From Lepidodermella squamata (lineage: Eukaryota; Gastrotricha), in contig JBLDXI010000036.1 of NCBI GenBank assembly GCA_047495785.1, positions 248,001 through 312,000 of the forward strand: DNA of 64,000 nt, in the 5' to 3' direction. This document shows, one piece after another, positions 1 through 12,019 of the stretch. Numbering within the stretch: position 1 is the first letter of the stretch; every line of letters starts with the position of its first letter. The position numbers and the translations under genes are program-made. The notes below the pieces were generated by a model that did no database searches, was not told where the DNA came from, and worked only from the letters and a program-made list of their open reading frames with translations.

Positions 1-2748
1 TAGCAATCATTCGCTTTAATATTCACAGCCGTCACTGCTGTGTTCTTCGCCGAGTGGCTTCGTTTGCCGAGACTCCTGCCCGCCCCCGATGACATTGGTA
101 GTTCACTTGAAGTTGACTCTACAAAATTATCTACTACATATTCAGGTTTCGATATTCAACTCCCAAAAAAGCGCTGCTGAAAACAACGCTTATTGCCTAG
201 ACGAATTGGTTTGAATCCTAATCATCTGCTTCCATTTGCCATGATATCATCTTTCAAACCCGACAATAGAAACCCCATAAAATCTGCGTCGATCAAACCT
301 CGTACAAATTTGTGAAATGCATTCCGGTATCTAATTACACATGGTGCCCTACCGGAATTATAACGGGAGCAACCTTCAACAACTCGATCGAGTGCGCAAA
401 TGGTAAGCATTGATCATCGCTTGATTTAATTTTAATATTAGAAAATTGATATACAGCACCATCAACCATGTATCCTCATCGCCGATGCTTCGAACCTTTG
501 GGGTTGACATTTCCAGGATGTAAACAAGCCCCACAGCAGTGTGATGGCAACAATGTAAGATTTTCCTTGGTAGTTTCCATATTTTCCTAAATTTCCTTTC
601 CTTCAAGACGCTGAGTCCAACTGTCTATATTACTAAAGCGGAATGCGAGGCAGGGGTAAGATTTTCAGACTTCCTTTTGGGAACATTTCCCTGGTTCCTT
701 TAATTATGCCGTTATAGCGAATTCGAGTATGTTATGATGGAACGAATGGTGGCAGCTGTCTTGAAACTTGCCCTACTGGGCCCGGGAAATATGATGTAAG
801 ATAGATATTATGAAAAAATCAGACGGAAATACGTAAATTCACATTACAGCTTGGCCTCGTAGGATCCCCCGACTCTCTGTCTAAATCTTTTGATAGCTGC
901 CGAACTTTCATGGAGGTAACATTTCTATCTTGAAAATAATTTCATGTCATTTGGCGTTGTGTATCCTTACTAGGGCAAACACGTCAATTGCGTCAACAGT
1001 GTGACAAAATTTGCTGTTGTTTGCATGCCACAATCGATGAATTGCCCAGCTAATACGGTAAAGTCAATTGTAATAGGTTTAGATATGCATCTAGAAAGGT
1101 ATTATTGCAGACATCGTGGGCCAATGGTCAGCTCTACGACAACTTGAACCAGTGCCTGATAAACAAGTAAGATACATTTATCCTTAGAAGTTAGAAATAA
1201 GTTGCTAGTTGCTACTTTCCCTAACCAAAAGCCGAACAACAGGGGGGCCCCTTATATTTTCTATCCTCGCCCCTGAGAGATGCAAGAGGGAACCCTTACC
1301 TCCTATATCCCCCTTTCGGTAAAATTCCCATCTTCTACACCGGGGAAAATGCTGTTTGCTACCTCTTTGTAGCTGGGTCTAGTAGGATCACCTTATTAGC
1401 TAGACTTTTCCCAGCCAACGTTTTAATAGCGGGAGGGAGCAGGGTGCGATCTTCGATCCCCGAGCTCCCAGGGATGGAAAAAACTTTATTGCTGTATTTG
1501 CCAAAATGACGAGTCATTTGGGCTTATAACCGAGCGAAGCGAGAAAATTTTGGAAAATTTCCACTAAAACACGTCCCAGAACCTCCCAAAATTAACAAAA
1601 CAGTAGGATAAATTCTCATTTTGTTGTTTGGCCCCTCCGAGGGGGGATGATCCCCCCATTCCCCCCCCCCCCCCTCCCTCCTGAAAGTCGCACACTGGGA
1701 GGGAGACTCTTGTGCTTTTCCAGAGAACTCTACTTCCCAAAGCAGTAATTTTCGCTGATTTTCAGACCGTCCCTGGAAAATGACGAGAAATTAAAATTTC
1801 GCATTTATCTGCATGTTTTTCTGTTTTTTCTGGCCTCCGCTGCAAATGAAGTTTTCATTAAAAATAGATGAGCACAGCGTGGTCGAATTATCTAGAAACC
1901 GATGAAAAATTGATAGGTCGGAAAATCTATCCCCTCCGGCGCCTTATGGGAAGATGTTGAGTCATCTTGGCGATCTCTCTGGATCTCTAACCGTAAATGA
2001 TCTTTTAGCGAGACTTTGACCGCCCAATGTCATTCGACGAGATGGGGTTTTAGGTCTAGATGACACCCTAACCTATCCTGACTCTTCTTCTTTCTGATCT
2101 TCTCTCTGATCTTCTTCTTTCTTCATCTTTCGAGACTCAGTCTTCGTAGATGATCCCATAAGGCGCAGGAGGGGGCTGAAAGAAGAGGCCTGCAAATAAG
2201 CTAATTTCCGCGGTCGGATCGCTCCAATACTCTATCCACTTTTTTGTTCTGAATTCTACAGCTTCTACCGATGTGAAGCGACTGGCGGCTCCGCTATCTG
2301 CCGGCCAAGTGGCTGTTCGGCCGGTGAAACTCGCTTCCCGCCTAACACTTTGTTCCCGAGCCAGACAAGCTGCCAGACCGCCATTAAACAGTTCACCGCC
2401 TTACCTAAAGGAGGTACGGCTTTGAATAAAGCCGCTGCCATGAATGTTTGCACCGCTGACGCTGGCCGCATAGCAATGCCGAAAACATCTGACGACCTGG
2501 CATCAGTCAAGCGAGTCGCTGTAAACAGTGGCGTGTCACAAGTGTGGATTGGCATGGTTCAGCATGCAGGCGTACGGACGTGGCAGGACGGATCGCCGTA
2601 CATATATAATTCAATTGATTGGATTCCCCGCGATGGCGAATGCGTTACAATGTTCAGTTTGTTCGGCGACTACAAGTTCACACTCGAATACTGCACTACC
2701 GTAATTTCCAGTGCTGTTGCTATATGCGAGAAGTTCATTATTGTCTGA
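1..2748 (+). CDS. G1: 4C-CTL family secreted multimodule lectin-like protein, 5' end outside window
   Basis: The gene enters the window already inside module B2. Visible exon pieces are about 29-108 (CSSPSGFVCRDSCPPPMT), 147-210 (ending AYCLDEL), 268-400 (KPHKICVDQTSY through ATFNNSIEC), 455-556 (MYPHRRCFEPLGLTFPGC), 609-656, 718-796 (CYDGTNGGSC), 849-918, 974-1059 (GKHVNCVNSVTKF) and 1108-1168. After a long intron (about 1169-2261) comes the last exon, 2262-2748, with module D (RCEATGGSAICRPSGC) and a CTLD containing WIGM, WQDGSPY and a final ICEKF before the stop. Exon borders follow GT-AG and match the paralogues at about 16-29 kb. The CTLD has no EPN/QPD sugar-binding motif, so calcium-dependent sugar binding is doubtful. 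The long intron holds two inserted repeats (1440-1697 and about 1925-2180). Exon edges are hand-called; the family assignment is secure and the function unknown. Confidence 0.8.
1440..1697. mobile_element. hAT-like MITE, 258 bp, with exact 8-bp target duplication
   Basis: The element begins CAGGGTGCGATCTTCGATCC and ends GAAAGTCGCACACTG, so the outer inverted repeat is CAG(G/T)GTGCGA. It is flanked on both sides by GGAGGGAG (1432-1439 and 1698-1705), an exact 8-bp target-site duplication as made by hAT transposases. It is an inverted relative of the copy at 9937-10184, sharing an internal block with a GAGCGAAGCGAGAAAATTTT core and a C-rich tract near 1655-1680. It has no coding capacity and lies in the long intron of G1. 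Confidence 0.88.
1925..2180. repeat. Foldback repeat with CCCCTCC-GCGCCTTATGGG ends
   Basis: About 30 bp near 1929-1955 (CCCCTCCGGCGCCTTATGGG) recur inverted near 2152-2178 (CCCATAAGGCGCAGGAGGGG). The inside is partly a CTTCTT-rich low-complexity tract (2085-2130). It looks like a short non-autonomous inverted-repeat element in the G1 intron. I found no convincing target duplication, so the exact ends are uncertain. Confidence 0.55.
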
Positions 2749-3168
2749 AGATGAAGCTGAAGATGAGCGTCGCTGTTACAATATTTGACAATATTTACAT
2801 TTCCAATCATGAAATTTTCTGCTGATACTACCTTTTATTAGTTTGAGTCTGATGCCGAATCTTCATGAGTAGCTTTGCCGCTGTACAGTAAATACAGCTT
2901 TTTCTTGTTCATTTAAAGATAGCATAAGCCGAATGCCTTTAAAATTAGCAGCGTTCCAATAGAAAAAGCGAAAATGCTGCTCAAGTTTATGTGCAGTGTG
3001 CAGTAAAACAGTGAAAAATGAATGAGAATGAGCGATATTTTCGTGTTTGAAATCGCGTGTCTCGTGACGTATTTGCGGCCATTTAAAATAGCCACGCGAT
3101 CACCTGCATTTTGAAACTGAATAAAAAGGATTTTTTTTCGTTCATTTCATTTATTCCATCTGCGGAAA

Positions 3169-5218
3169 ATGTACGAATTACTGCGAGTTATTCTAAGCTT
3201 CACATTAGCTGGTGCAGCTTTTTCAGCTGACTATAGACGCTGCTTCTCCCGACTGAACGATAGCTTCACCGGATGTAAAACGGCATGCTCCATTCTCGAC
3301 GAAGTCCAGGCAAGTTATCATGCTATTTAGTGATCAGTGATTCCGCAACAGCGGTCGAATTTTCAGCTTGGCTTGGCCCTGCCTTCACTAGCCAGTTGCC
3401 TGGATGGGGTATAGATTTTAAATAGCCTTCAATAAAAGAAAAAATAAAATCATTTTAACAGTCGGCTCGAAGCTGCTTCAACTACAAAACAATCAACATG
3501 CGATGTATCCCTCGAAATTTAGGCTGTTCCAAGGCCGATGAAGTTATGGTATGAGAAGCTTTGTCCTCGTTCCTTTTCATCTGTTGATTTGGTTTGCTTT
3601 TTAGACAGCTGAGTTCATTGGCCTCAACTTCGAAGCCCAGTATAAACTATGCAGATCGACGATTGGAAACTTTTTAGTAGCTTGTTTTACTTTTCGAAAT
3701 CAGGCAAATCTCCTGGAATTTCTGATTAGAATAGCAAAGCCACGCTGTGCAGCAATAACGGTCAGCTGACTTGCATCCCGACTAACGGCCCGTGTCCAGT
3801 CGGAGGGGTGAGTTCGAGCTGCCCAAGCCTGTACTGAATAAATTTTAAAATTTTTGTAAAAAAATTCGAGTTCGTTTGAAATTCAGACGACAAAGGACAG
3901 AGGCAGCAATTTCTAAAACTGAAATACATATACTCAATCAATATTAATATTCTCACTTCTTACACAAATATTGAAAAGGCACTGACACTACTCACTTGGG
4001 CCATTCCTATGAGAATCATTTTTTTCAGAATGTGGTTGGACCTTGGTCGACAACACGCGAATGTTTGGCGCAAGCAAATCGTACGTTTCCGCATCTAAAC
4101 TTTTTCTGTGAAGCTCGAGAAAATATTCCTATTCTATTCCTATTCCCTTGAATTCTCTACAATGCTCACTAAATGGAATTTTTTCTCCTCTTATACTCTA
4201 ATTTTCCCCGGAATATCTTCCAGTCAGACGCAACGATGCCGATTTTCTGCCGCACTATCGATGCTTCATGCAGAGCGATCGCTTCTTCGTCGGTTGTCAG
4301 TCCTCGCCCTGCAATTCGACTAACATGACTCAAGTAAGGATTCGAAAAATATTTGTTGAACAAATTTTATTTTTTTTTCCAAATTTTCAGGCCTACAGCC
4401 TTGGCACTTACATCGACAAAGCTCACTGCCTAAATGGCGTTAGTTCGATTTTTTATTTATTCCTTTCCTTAGTTCTACCTACTCCACAGCCAGCAGCGAC
4501 TTGCTCTTCATCGAACGGACTGGTCTGCCGTAATAACTGTCCTTCACCGATGACAATGGTAAGAACTTTGAATAAGTATGACAATTCTGGAAAAAATGCC
4601 AATAATCAGGTCTCAGCATTTAAATCGAAAACCGACTTTGCAAGCAACTACGCTGACTGCCTCCAAACCCTGTAACAAAATCTATCTTTCAGTTTTCAAT
4701 CAAGTTTCTTCATTTGTTTGTTCCAATTTTCCAGCTGCATTCGATGCGAAGCTGCTGATGGGTCTGTAAACTGCCGAGCTAGCAGCGGTCACTGCCAGGC
4801 CAATGAAACCCGTTTCCCGCCCTCTGCAGTCTATCCGAGTTTACAAAACTGCGAAAGCGCAACAAAGCAGTTTTTCCTAATGAATGGCGTTAATGTTCCA
4901 TTGAACAAAACAGATGCTGCAAAGCGATGCATCAACAGCAATGGTCGATTGGCTATGCCGAAAACGGATGCCGAGTTTGACGTGGCAAGGAACCGTACTG
5001 GATCCTCCTCAACATGGATAGGCATGTCGCAATCAGCTGACGGCACGCTGACGTGGGACGATGGTTCACCGTACACGTACAAGGATGAGGAATGGGCGTT
5101 TCGCGTCGTTCAGAATAAATGCGTAGCTTTCACGTTTGTTGGACCCGAAGGCTTCAAGTACTTTGCCATGCCTTGTGCCGATTATGCCATAGCATGGATG
5201 TGCGAGACTTATTCTTAA
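3169..5218 (+). CDS. G2: 4C-CTL family member, six four-cysteine modules plus CTLD
   Basis: This gene is complete. Exon 1 (3169-3309) encodes a signal peptide ending near AAFSADYRRCF, then CFSRLNDSFTGC. Further exons are about 3367-3407 (LGLALPSLASC), 3462-3548 (ARSCFNYKTINMRC), 3604-3680, 3732-3806 (CSNNGQLTC), 4030-4080, 4220-4333 (YRCFMQSDRFFVGC), 4391-4440, 4491-4558, 4610-4667 and the final exon about 4735-5218. The last exon has module D (RCEAADGSVNCRASSGHC) and a CTLD with WIGMSQ, WDDGSPYTY and a closing MCETYS. The order is A1-B1-C1-A2-B2-D, so the C2-A3-B3-C3 block of the ten-module paralogues is absent. The exon 1 donor is GC (CAG/GCAAGT), not GT. An AATAAA at 5341-5346 lies about 120 nt past the stop. 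The predicted product is secreted; its ligand is unknown. Confidence 0.85.
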
Positions 5219-5340
5219 CGCAACAATCCTTTACGAGGCAAGGTCTTCATGCCAAAATCAAACAATCGGCTCTTCATTTATTAACATATATATGTTCTGC
5301 CATAACTTAATTCAAAGTATGCAGTACTGATGTTGAAGTA

Positions 5341-5346
5341 AATAAA
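5341..5346 (+). terminator. Probable poly(A) signal of G2
   Basis: AATAAA lies about 120 nt downstream of the G2 stop codon, a normal 3' UTR distance for a compact invertebrate genome. The rest of the gap to G3 (5347-6363) holds only short unconvincing ORFs, including an 87-codon one at 5893-6156 with no recognisable domain. Confidence 0.5.
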
Positions 5347-6363
5347 TCTCAGTTATGTACGAATGTATTGCCAGTTCTTGTTTCGAATTCCGAGGCCAGC
5401 TCCTCTGCTCAATTTGTGTTGAGTGTTATTGAACAAGAGAAAGCTCATAACATTCTGCATCGCTCCTATTTGTACCGTTCTGGAATCTGTGTTGGGGCAA
5501 ATTGTGACACAGGCTCTCAAAGTCCTTTAAGCCTTGATTTTTTAAGGAATTTTTATGATGCAGCTTCAACATTTATAGCGTAGGCTCTACTGCCTTTTTT
5601 TACCAGGGATCTACTACGGGCGCCTGGATGTAGTGAGGGCTACAATTCGTGCATTTCTTGTGAAAAAATTAGGAATTTTAAATGCTAAATTCGAATAATT
5701 TTGGCAGTATTGTAATGGCAAGAGTGTACAGTCTCTTATTATTTGTCTTCGGAAAATTCGAAGAATTTATAAAATAGCCTGAATATGAAACTATCAACCC
5801 TCTCTGAAGCAAATTTATATCAAAAGAAGACATTTCAGTTTCTCTCCCATTCCCATTCCCTCAACTCAAAATGTTTCCCCAATTAACCAATCATGTTAAA
5901 TCTTGATTATTTTTATGAAGTTCGATTTAATGAAGGTCGGGGACCTTATATCAGGTTTTCGACCCTAACTCATGTTTCAGCTTCAAGCTTCAATATGGTT
6001 CAGGCTTTGTTTGAACATCTGCGTAAATGGCCACTGGGAAATTGTTGTGAATTTAGCTTTAGCCATGGCAAATTGGAAATATCACCAGAAAAATCGTATA
6101 TATATATCCTCGAGAGGGATTTTTATGACTTTGATGACTTTCTGAGGTTGAGATGACGTCAAATGAAAAGCATCGACTACAGCATCTCTAAAGCAACCGA
6201 AGTAATTAAATAAAGTCTCCATGACATCGCACTGTATGGGCGAAACGAATGGATATCATGAGACATTTTATTCCTGTTTCATCACGCTTATATATCACAT
6301 TTTCTCACTTCTCACAATCTAGCTGTTCTTTCACTCTTAATGCGTACGACTCGTTAAGGGGGT

Positions 6364-9300
6364 TTACAGAATGTCTCCAAGAAATTGTCGCTGACAAAGT
6401 GTCTTCGCTTGAGCCCAACAGCTGGCTGTAGTCAGATTCCCGCTAGCCGTGAGTTGGACGCCTGAAAAACTCGAATAGACGAATTCAATTGCTGTACTTC
6501 CAGAGCTTACATTGGCCCCCACTTGGCTCGCCGGCATTCCAGCGTCCAGTTGGAATATCGCCTTCTACATTTATCCACGCGTAGGAACTAGCGTCACTCG
6601 ATAAACGGCGACCAGCTATCCACAACGGGCCGTTGTACCCACCGTTTTCGTCAATTGCCTGCAACGCTGCGTCGTACGAAGCTTTATCCTTCAGAATAGC
6701 CAATTTCTTGTGATCATTAGCCTCGCAGTAGGTCAGAGCTACGTCCCAGGTCATGGTGGAGCTGATAACAGCGTAGTATCCCTATTCCGCCATAAAATCT
6801 CAACGATTCGAAGCAACTTCTAAAAAATTACGTCCGTCGTTTCGCAAAGAATGCCGAGATTTGAGTTGCATGGATTGGCGTTGAAGCCTTCGCGAGCTTC
6901 GAAGTAATTTAATGTCAAACCTATGACTAAAGTCTTGCATAAATTGTTGCTTGACAGGCTATCAACTCACATTCTCCATCACCTGGCTGGTCGGGCTCGA
7001 AGCCGGCTGGAATGCCCCTCCATTCCACTGGTGAATCGTTTATCCACGTGAAGGGCGAAGCGAAACCAATGAATGTAGGCTCGGTGATCAGTGCTTTCGC
7101 TGCGTCGAAATCAGCTTGGGTTCGGAGGATAGCGGGCCGGTGCCACTTGCTGAAGCAATAATTGATCCCGCCAAAGAAAGTTCCCGAATCCGGGGACAGG
7201 TTGTACTTGGCTATTGGGAAGGCACTGAGAAGCTTTTTCGTGGTTAATCATCAAATTACCTATTTCACAGCTGTCGCCCATCCAGCCTCCGGCGCAGCTG
7301 CATCGACCCGCGTCGAAGCACTTGCCCGGCTCGGGGTTAACGCACTTCGCGTCGCACGGTGCTGATAGAGATTTCAAATTCGAATATTAGTTGGATGACT
7401 AGCTCTTCAACTTACCAACCGATCGCTCGCAAATCATTTTCGCCTTCGAAGTCACTACATCGGTTTTCAGCTCGCCATCGGACGTCAGTTTCACCCCTTG
7501 ACCGAATAATCAATGTTCAGACTCTTTACATTCGAATACTCGCGATTAATTTGGTCTAAAAACGTACCGGCGTTTTGTTTCAAGGCCGATGGTTCACCAG
7601 ATTTCCAGGTGATTCCACTGCTATTCGAGATCCCATCACCATTTACCCATACAAAATTTGCCGGCTGGGAACGGATCGCTCCGATAGCGGCTAACTGCAG
7701 CCCTCCCGAGCCAGCGTTCATCTTACTTATCGCATCGCTGTAGGAGTCGAAATCGTCCAGCAAAGGAGAGTACATCCATTTTGGTGAGCATCTGCTTTTC
7801 GCTTCTTGCAAGGTGATAGCTTCATCAACGGAGTATCGACGAACCCTTTCCTGAAAATGGAATCGACGCTATTTCAGAAGACCTCCGAAGTTTCGGAAAT
7901 TAAAGGACTCACCTGATCGTCCTGGCATAGGTAGAAAGAGAAAGTCGTGTTATTGCAGTCTACATCGCGAAACCCATTTTCCGAGGCATTGTTCGAGTTC
8001 GAAAACAGAGCAACGCCTATAGTAGGAAACCGATGAGGAGAAGCTGTGATCTATAACTGAAACTTACAATCCCCAGCCCCGCTCGGATATCCAGGCGACC
8101 ATGAACCTCGCGCAAGCCAGTCGACATTCGTTGAGTGGCGATCTTCCCACGTGAAGCTAGCCATTGCCCCGAGCCACGCTTCACTGAACCCGCCGTCAGC
8201 TATTATCTTCTTCACCGCATTCACATCGCTGCGGGTTTTGAGAACCGCTGGGCGATCGCCGTTTGCCTGGCAATATTTCGAATAGCTGCTGAAATCAGTT
8301 GGAGCAGCTGATGGCATGTAAAACTTGGCTGTTTGAGGATAATTTCTCTATCAGAACGATTTCAGCCCAAGTAAGAGGCTTTACCTAAGCTGCAATTAGC
8401 GCCGTAGTAGCCGTCGATACAGTTACATACATTTCCTGAGCTGCAAGTTGCCGTTGGTGGGCACGGTGGATTGCAAGCGACTAATTCAATGGAAAATTGA
8501 ATAAGAGATAGAAAATATCGGGAACTTTCAAGTAAAGTAAAGTAAAGTAAACTTTGTGCGATTTTGGACCTAGAGCTGCCAGGAACGAACAACAATTTAT
8601 TGGCGAAAACGAATAGTGGTTTCAGCCCTTAATTAATTAATAAGAAAATCTTACTTATTTCACACAAATTGCCAGTGTGAGTAGCTGGGCATTTGCAGGT
8701 CCCAGCCGTCTTGTTGAATGTGCCTCCATTCAGACACGGGGATTGTTCCTAATAATATAAAGGAACACGTTAAATTTTCCATTTTCCCCAAAGATAGAGA
8801 CTTCACCTTGCTCAGATCGGCCAGGCAGTTAGCGTAATTTTCCGCGAACCTCGTGGAATTATTGAACAGCTTTACCTAAGTGAGCAGTATCCGAATATTA
8901 CCAGTCGGGAAACTTGAAAAAAATAATACCAAGTTTGCTCCTTTAGGGCAGAAGTTGTAGCAAGTGACGTTACCAGAACTGTCGCATTGAACAGCTTGCT
9001 GTTAAGAAATCGAGAGTCATATTGAATTGCCAGGCAATTTATTTAAAAAGCTCACCCCTGTCTCGCAGTTCTCCTTGAAGCGATAGGTCAGAAACGAATA
9101 TGCAGCTGTTTCGTTCGAGGCGCACTTCGTTGAATCGAGTCGGCAGCCTACAAAAGAACGCGTGTCTTTGTTGAAGCAGCGAACTTGCGGCTTGTAATCA
9201 TCCGGAACTTGCACTGAAAAACGGAGCAAAGCGCCAAGGCTTTTCTTGGCGGAATAAAGACGGAGCTAACTCATCCCGTTCAGGCAAGGTTGTAAGCTAT

Positions 9301-10880
9301 TGAAGCCTGGTTGTGACAACTGTGAAAAAATTTAGGCAAATCAGAGGCAAACAGACGGCGAATGTCATCATACGGTGGTATTAGCCGGGCAGTTTACTGA
9401 CGAGGGAATGCAGGTTACGATGATTCCACTGCCAGACGAGCAACGCGTGAAGGCTTGGTTCTGCGTGGATATTAAGAGTCTGACGTAGGATTTTCATAGA
9501 AAAATAGGATCACTTACTGCAAAATTATCAATCACCTGTTGGCACAGCGCCAAATTCTGCTTTATATAAACCGAGGCATAATTGAATCGTTTTATCTGCG
9601 AACGAAAATACTTCAAATTAATGGCGAATTCGAATTTTAACCCGTTAGCGCCCAGACCTAGTTTCCTGAGGCACCTAACTATAAAACTTTCTACAAATAG
9701 AGTTTAAAGGCAAATTAGAGCAACAAAATTTGAAATTTTTGTTTGACCGACCTGATTCTTAAGGTTCATAGGTTCTTTCCACAATTCTGAATTTTGGGGA
9801 AATTCTAATTATAACTTTTCAAATACTAATGATCTTCAAAAGTATTGAAAAGTTTATTTTTTAGTTTCAGTTTGAAGAGGTTGAACCGAGAGTTGAGTTG
9901 AACCTGCGAGTCGGATCAAAGTTTGAGCTTTGTGCACAGTGTGCGACTTTCAGGGGGGGATGGGGGGGATCATCCCCCCCAGCTCGGCCGGGCCAGACAG
10001 CAAAATGAGAATTTATCCCACTGTTTTGTTAATCTTGGAAGGTTCTGGGGCGTGTTTTAGTGGAAAATCTCCAAAATTTTCTCGCTTCGCTCGGTTATTA
10101 GCCGAAATGACTCGTTATTTTGGCAAAAAAAGCAAACAAAATTTTTCCATCCCCGGGAGCTCAGGGATCGAAGATCGTACCCTGTTTGTGCATTGGAAGT
10201 CTAGAAATCATCATCTCCAAGCGGGGCAAATTCACTCGGGTTACGAGGCTACGGGAATTATCGGATCCCCCACCTCGAGATTCGAGGTTTCTCAGCAGGA
10301 AAATTTGAAAAACCACCGAGGGACCTTTTGTACAGATAAATTTGAGACTGAAAATGCAATCAATAAATTCCCAAACTCCAAACGTGATGCTACTTTTTAT
10401 TTTGTTATTCATCTTAAAATTTAGTGTTAGGGGGGTTAAAAACTATTATTTTAAATGCCCCTAAGGTGGCCTTTACTTACCTCAATTTCCTCGGCGGGAA
10501 GAGGAATAATTCCTGGCCGGCAGATAGGAGTCAGGGCTTTGTACTTGTAAGCCAATCTTGCAGTCTAGGAAGGCATTATTTCAGGTGGAGAAAATGTAGG
10601 ATAGCAAATAATTTACCCCTTGCATGCACAATTGATAGCTCGCAAACCTGGCGTTCCCGATCTAGATAAGTACTACAGATTTAACGCAGCCTTTCTGGTG
10701 GACTGAATCTCGTACCTTGGTTTCCATCGTTATACTACAGCCGGCTGTTAGCCTTCGGCAATCCACGAAGTTGCTGTCGAATTGGGAGAAACATCGAATG
10801 AAATCCTGGCCGGCTGCAACATCAAAGGAAAGGGCGACAATAAGAACCACAATCAATTCAACAGTGTTTAGAGAAGCCAT
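6364..10880 (-). CDS. G3: mosaic secreted protein with 4C modules, EGF repeats and four CTLDs
   Basis: The start ATG (10878-10880) opens a signal peptide (MASLNTVELIVVLIVALSFD) followed by IRCFSQFDSNFVDC. Five 4C modules follow: A1 (about 10680-10820), B1 (about 10500-10560, with TARLAYKYKALTPIC, and 9540-9600), C1 (9390-9460 and 9270-9320), A2 in one exon (about 9055-9215, VRCFNKDTRSFVGC) and B2 (8940-8990, 8815-8875). Then come EGF-like units (8650-8750, CPATHTGNLCEIS; about 8385-8485, CIDGYYGANC), CTLDs at about 7920-8317 and 7430-7850, another EGF unit (7270-7365, CSCAGGWMGDSC), and CTLDs at about 6850-7230 and 6364-6760. The last exon encodes CVQLTASGNL through FLGDIL before TAA at 6364-6366. 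The lectin loops read EPS rather than EPN. Two cysteines of B1 are missing, and a hAT MITE (9937-10184) sits in the B1 intron. Exon edges are approximate. Confidence 0.75.
9937..10184. mobile_element. hAT-like MITE, 248 bp, with exact 8-bp target duplication
   Basis: The element runs from CAGTGTGCGACTTTCAGG to GGATCGAAGATCGTACCCTG, giving CAG(T/G)GT(G/A)CGA inverted ends. TTTGTGCA flanks it on both sides (9929-9936 and 10185-10192), an exact 8-bp target duplication. It is the inverted counterpart of the copy at 1440-1697. It interrupts the intron between the two B1 half-exons of G3. A 164-codon ORF crossing it (9930-10424) is not a gene. Confidence 0.88.
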
Positions 10881-11070
10881 ATCATTATTTATATATGGAG
10901 AAATAAATTTTGCGAATGAACGCGTAAAAAAACATGAACTGGCTCGTGCCGAAAAGTCGCGTGTGAAATTATTTTGTAAGCCGAATTGTAAACAGCTTAA
11001 CTGGCTCGAACTGAATGGTTCAAATTTCACATAATATCGCCGTGAATGAATAAATGACGCATCCGCTTGC

Positions 11071-11849
11071 CATAGATAAATAAAAAAGAGAGATCTGACA
11101 CGCTAGTACATTTATGTGTGCCGAAATGATTCATCAAGAGTTTTTGCTTTTTGGTCGCGTGACCTGAAAATCACTTGTCAACATCACTATAAAAAATACG
11201 GCATAATCAACGCAATTGACAAGTGATTTCGGGAGGCTGCTTAACCTCAATTTATCTCAAAACAAACCCCCTTCGATTTTCTCGAAAAAAATAGGGCATG
11301 TAGATCTCACCTTCAACTCAACGCTTGTCTAATCGGAATTTCAGGCCAGGGATTGGTTGTTGGTAGAAAAATTCTGAAAGAAGCACGTTTCCGCGCAGTG
11401 ATTATTATTGCTTTTACTAGCTTTGTGCAAAAAATCGCGTGATGAATCACGGCGTCATCTGCAATAATTATAATTCACGCCACCAAAAAAACTTGCAATC
11501 AGCCCAGCGCCATTAAATTGATTGCTGAAATGTGGAAGGTTTGAAAAATTCTAGAAAAATAACGGAAGGCCGGCCGCAAATTCGGAAAAAATGTAGATAT
11601 GGCTCGAGTTTGATACTTCAAAATAAAATTAGTTCAAAAAAAATCGAAGGGGGTGTGTTTTGAGATAAATTGAGGTGAAGAAGCCACCCGAAATCACTTT
11701 TCAATTGCGTTGATTATGCCGTATTTTTTATAGTGATGTTGACAAGTGATTTTCAGGTCACGCGACCAAAAAGCAAAAACTCTTGATGAATCATTTCGGC
11801 ACACATAAATGTACTAGCGTGTCAGATCTCTCTTTTTTATTTATCTATG
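11071..11849. mobile_element. Foldback hAT-like element with about 210-bp inverted repeats and 8-bp target duplication
   Basis: The left end CATAGATAAATAAAAAAGAG is mirrored at the right end. The two arms (11071 to about 11290 and about 11635 to 11849) match over roughly 210 bp with only a few differences, so the transcript or single strand would form a long hairpin. CCGCTTGC flanks both sides (11063-11070 and 11850-11857), an exact 8-bp target duplication. The 345-bp centre has no coding capacity. It lies between the G3 start and a glycosyltransferase pseudogene. The 8-bp duplication fits hAT, but the terminal sequence does not match the CAGTG family nearby. Confidence 0.85.
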
Positions 11850-12019
11850 CCGCTTGCCCAGGTTGGTTGGCAAAGTTTCTCAGGAACATTCTATTTTCCA
11901 TTCTATTTTCGTATTCTGATAATCTGCGGTAAGGGGCATACATATTGAGCGGAATTCATTTCTTCACAGCGCTATCATTTCTAGTTAGTAAGTAGTTTAG
12001 CTTTCCAAGTTTACATTCA

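Noticed and set aside
1655-1680. Long C run as a possible functional element
   Set aside because: It is a C-rich tract within the MITE and is matched by a GC-rich palindrome in the sister copy, so no separate role is needed.
5893-6156. 87-codon plus-strand ORF between G2 and G3
   Set aside because: No signal peptide, domain or neighbour support; could be a small gene but the evidence is too weak.
9930-10424. 164-codon plus-strand ORF
   Set aside because: It runs across the hAT-like MITE and the antisense of a G3 intron, so it is incidental.
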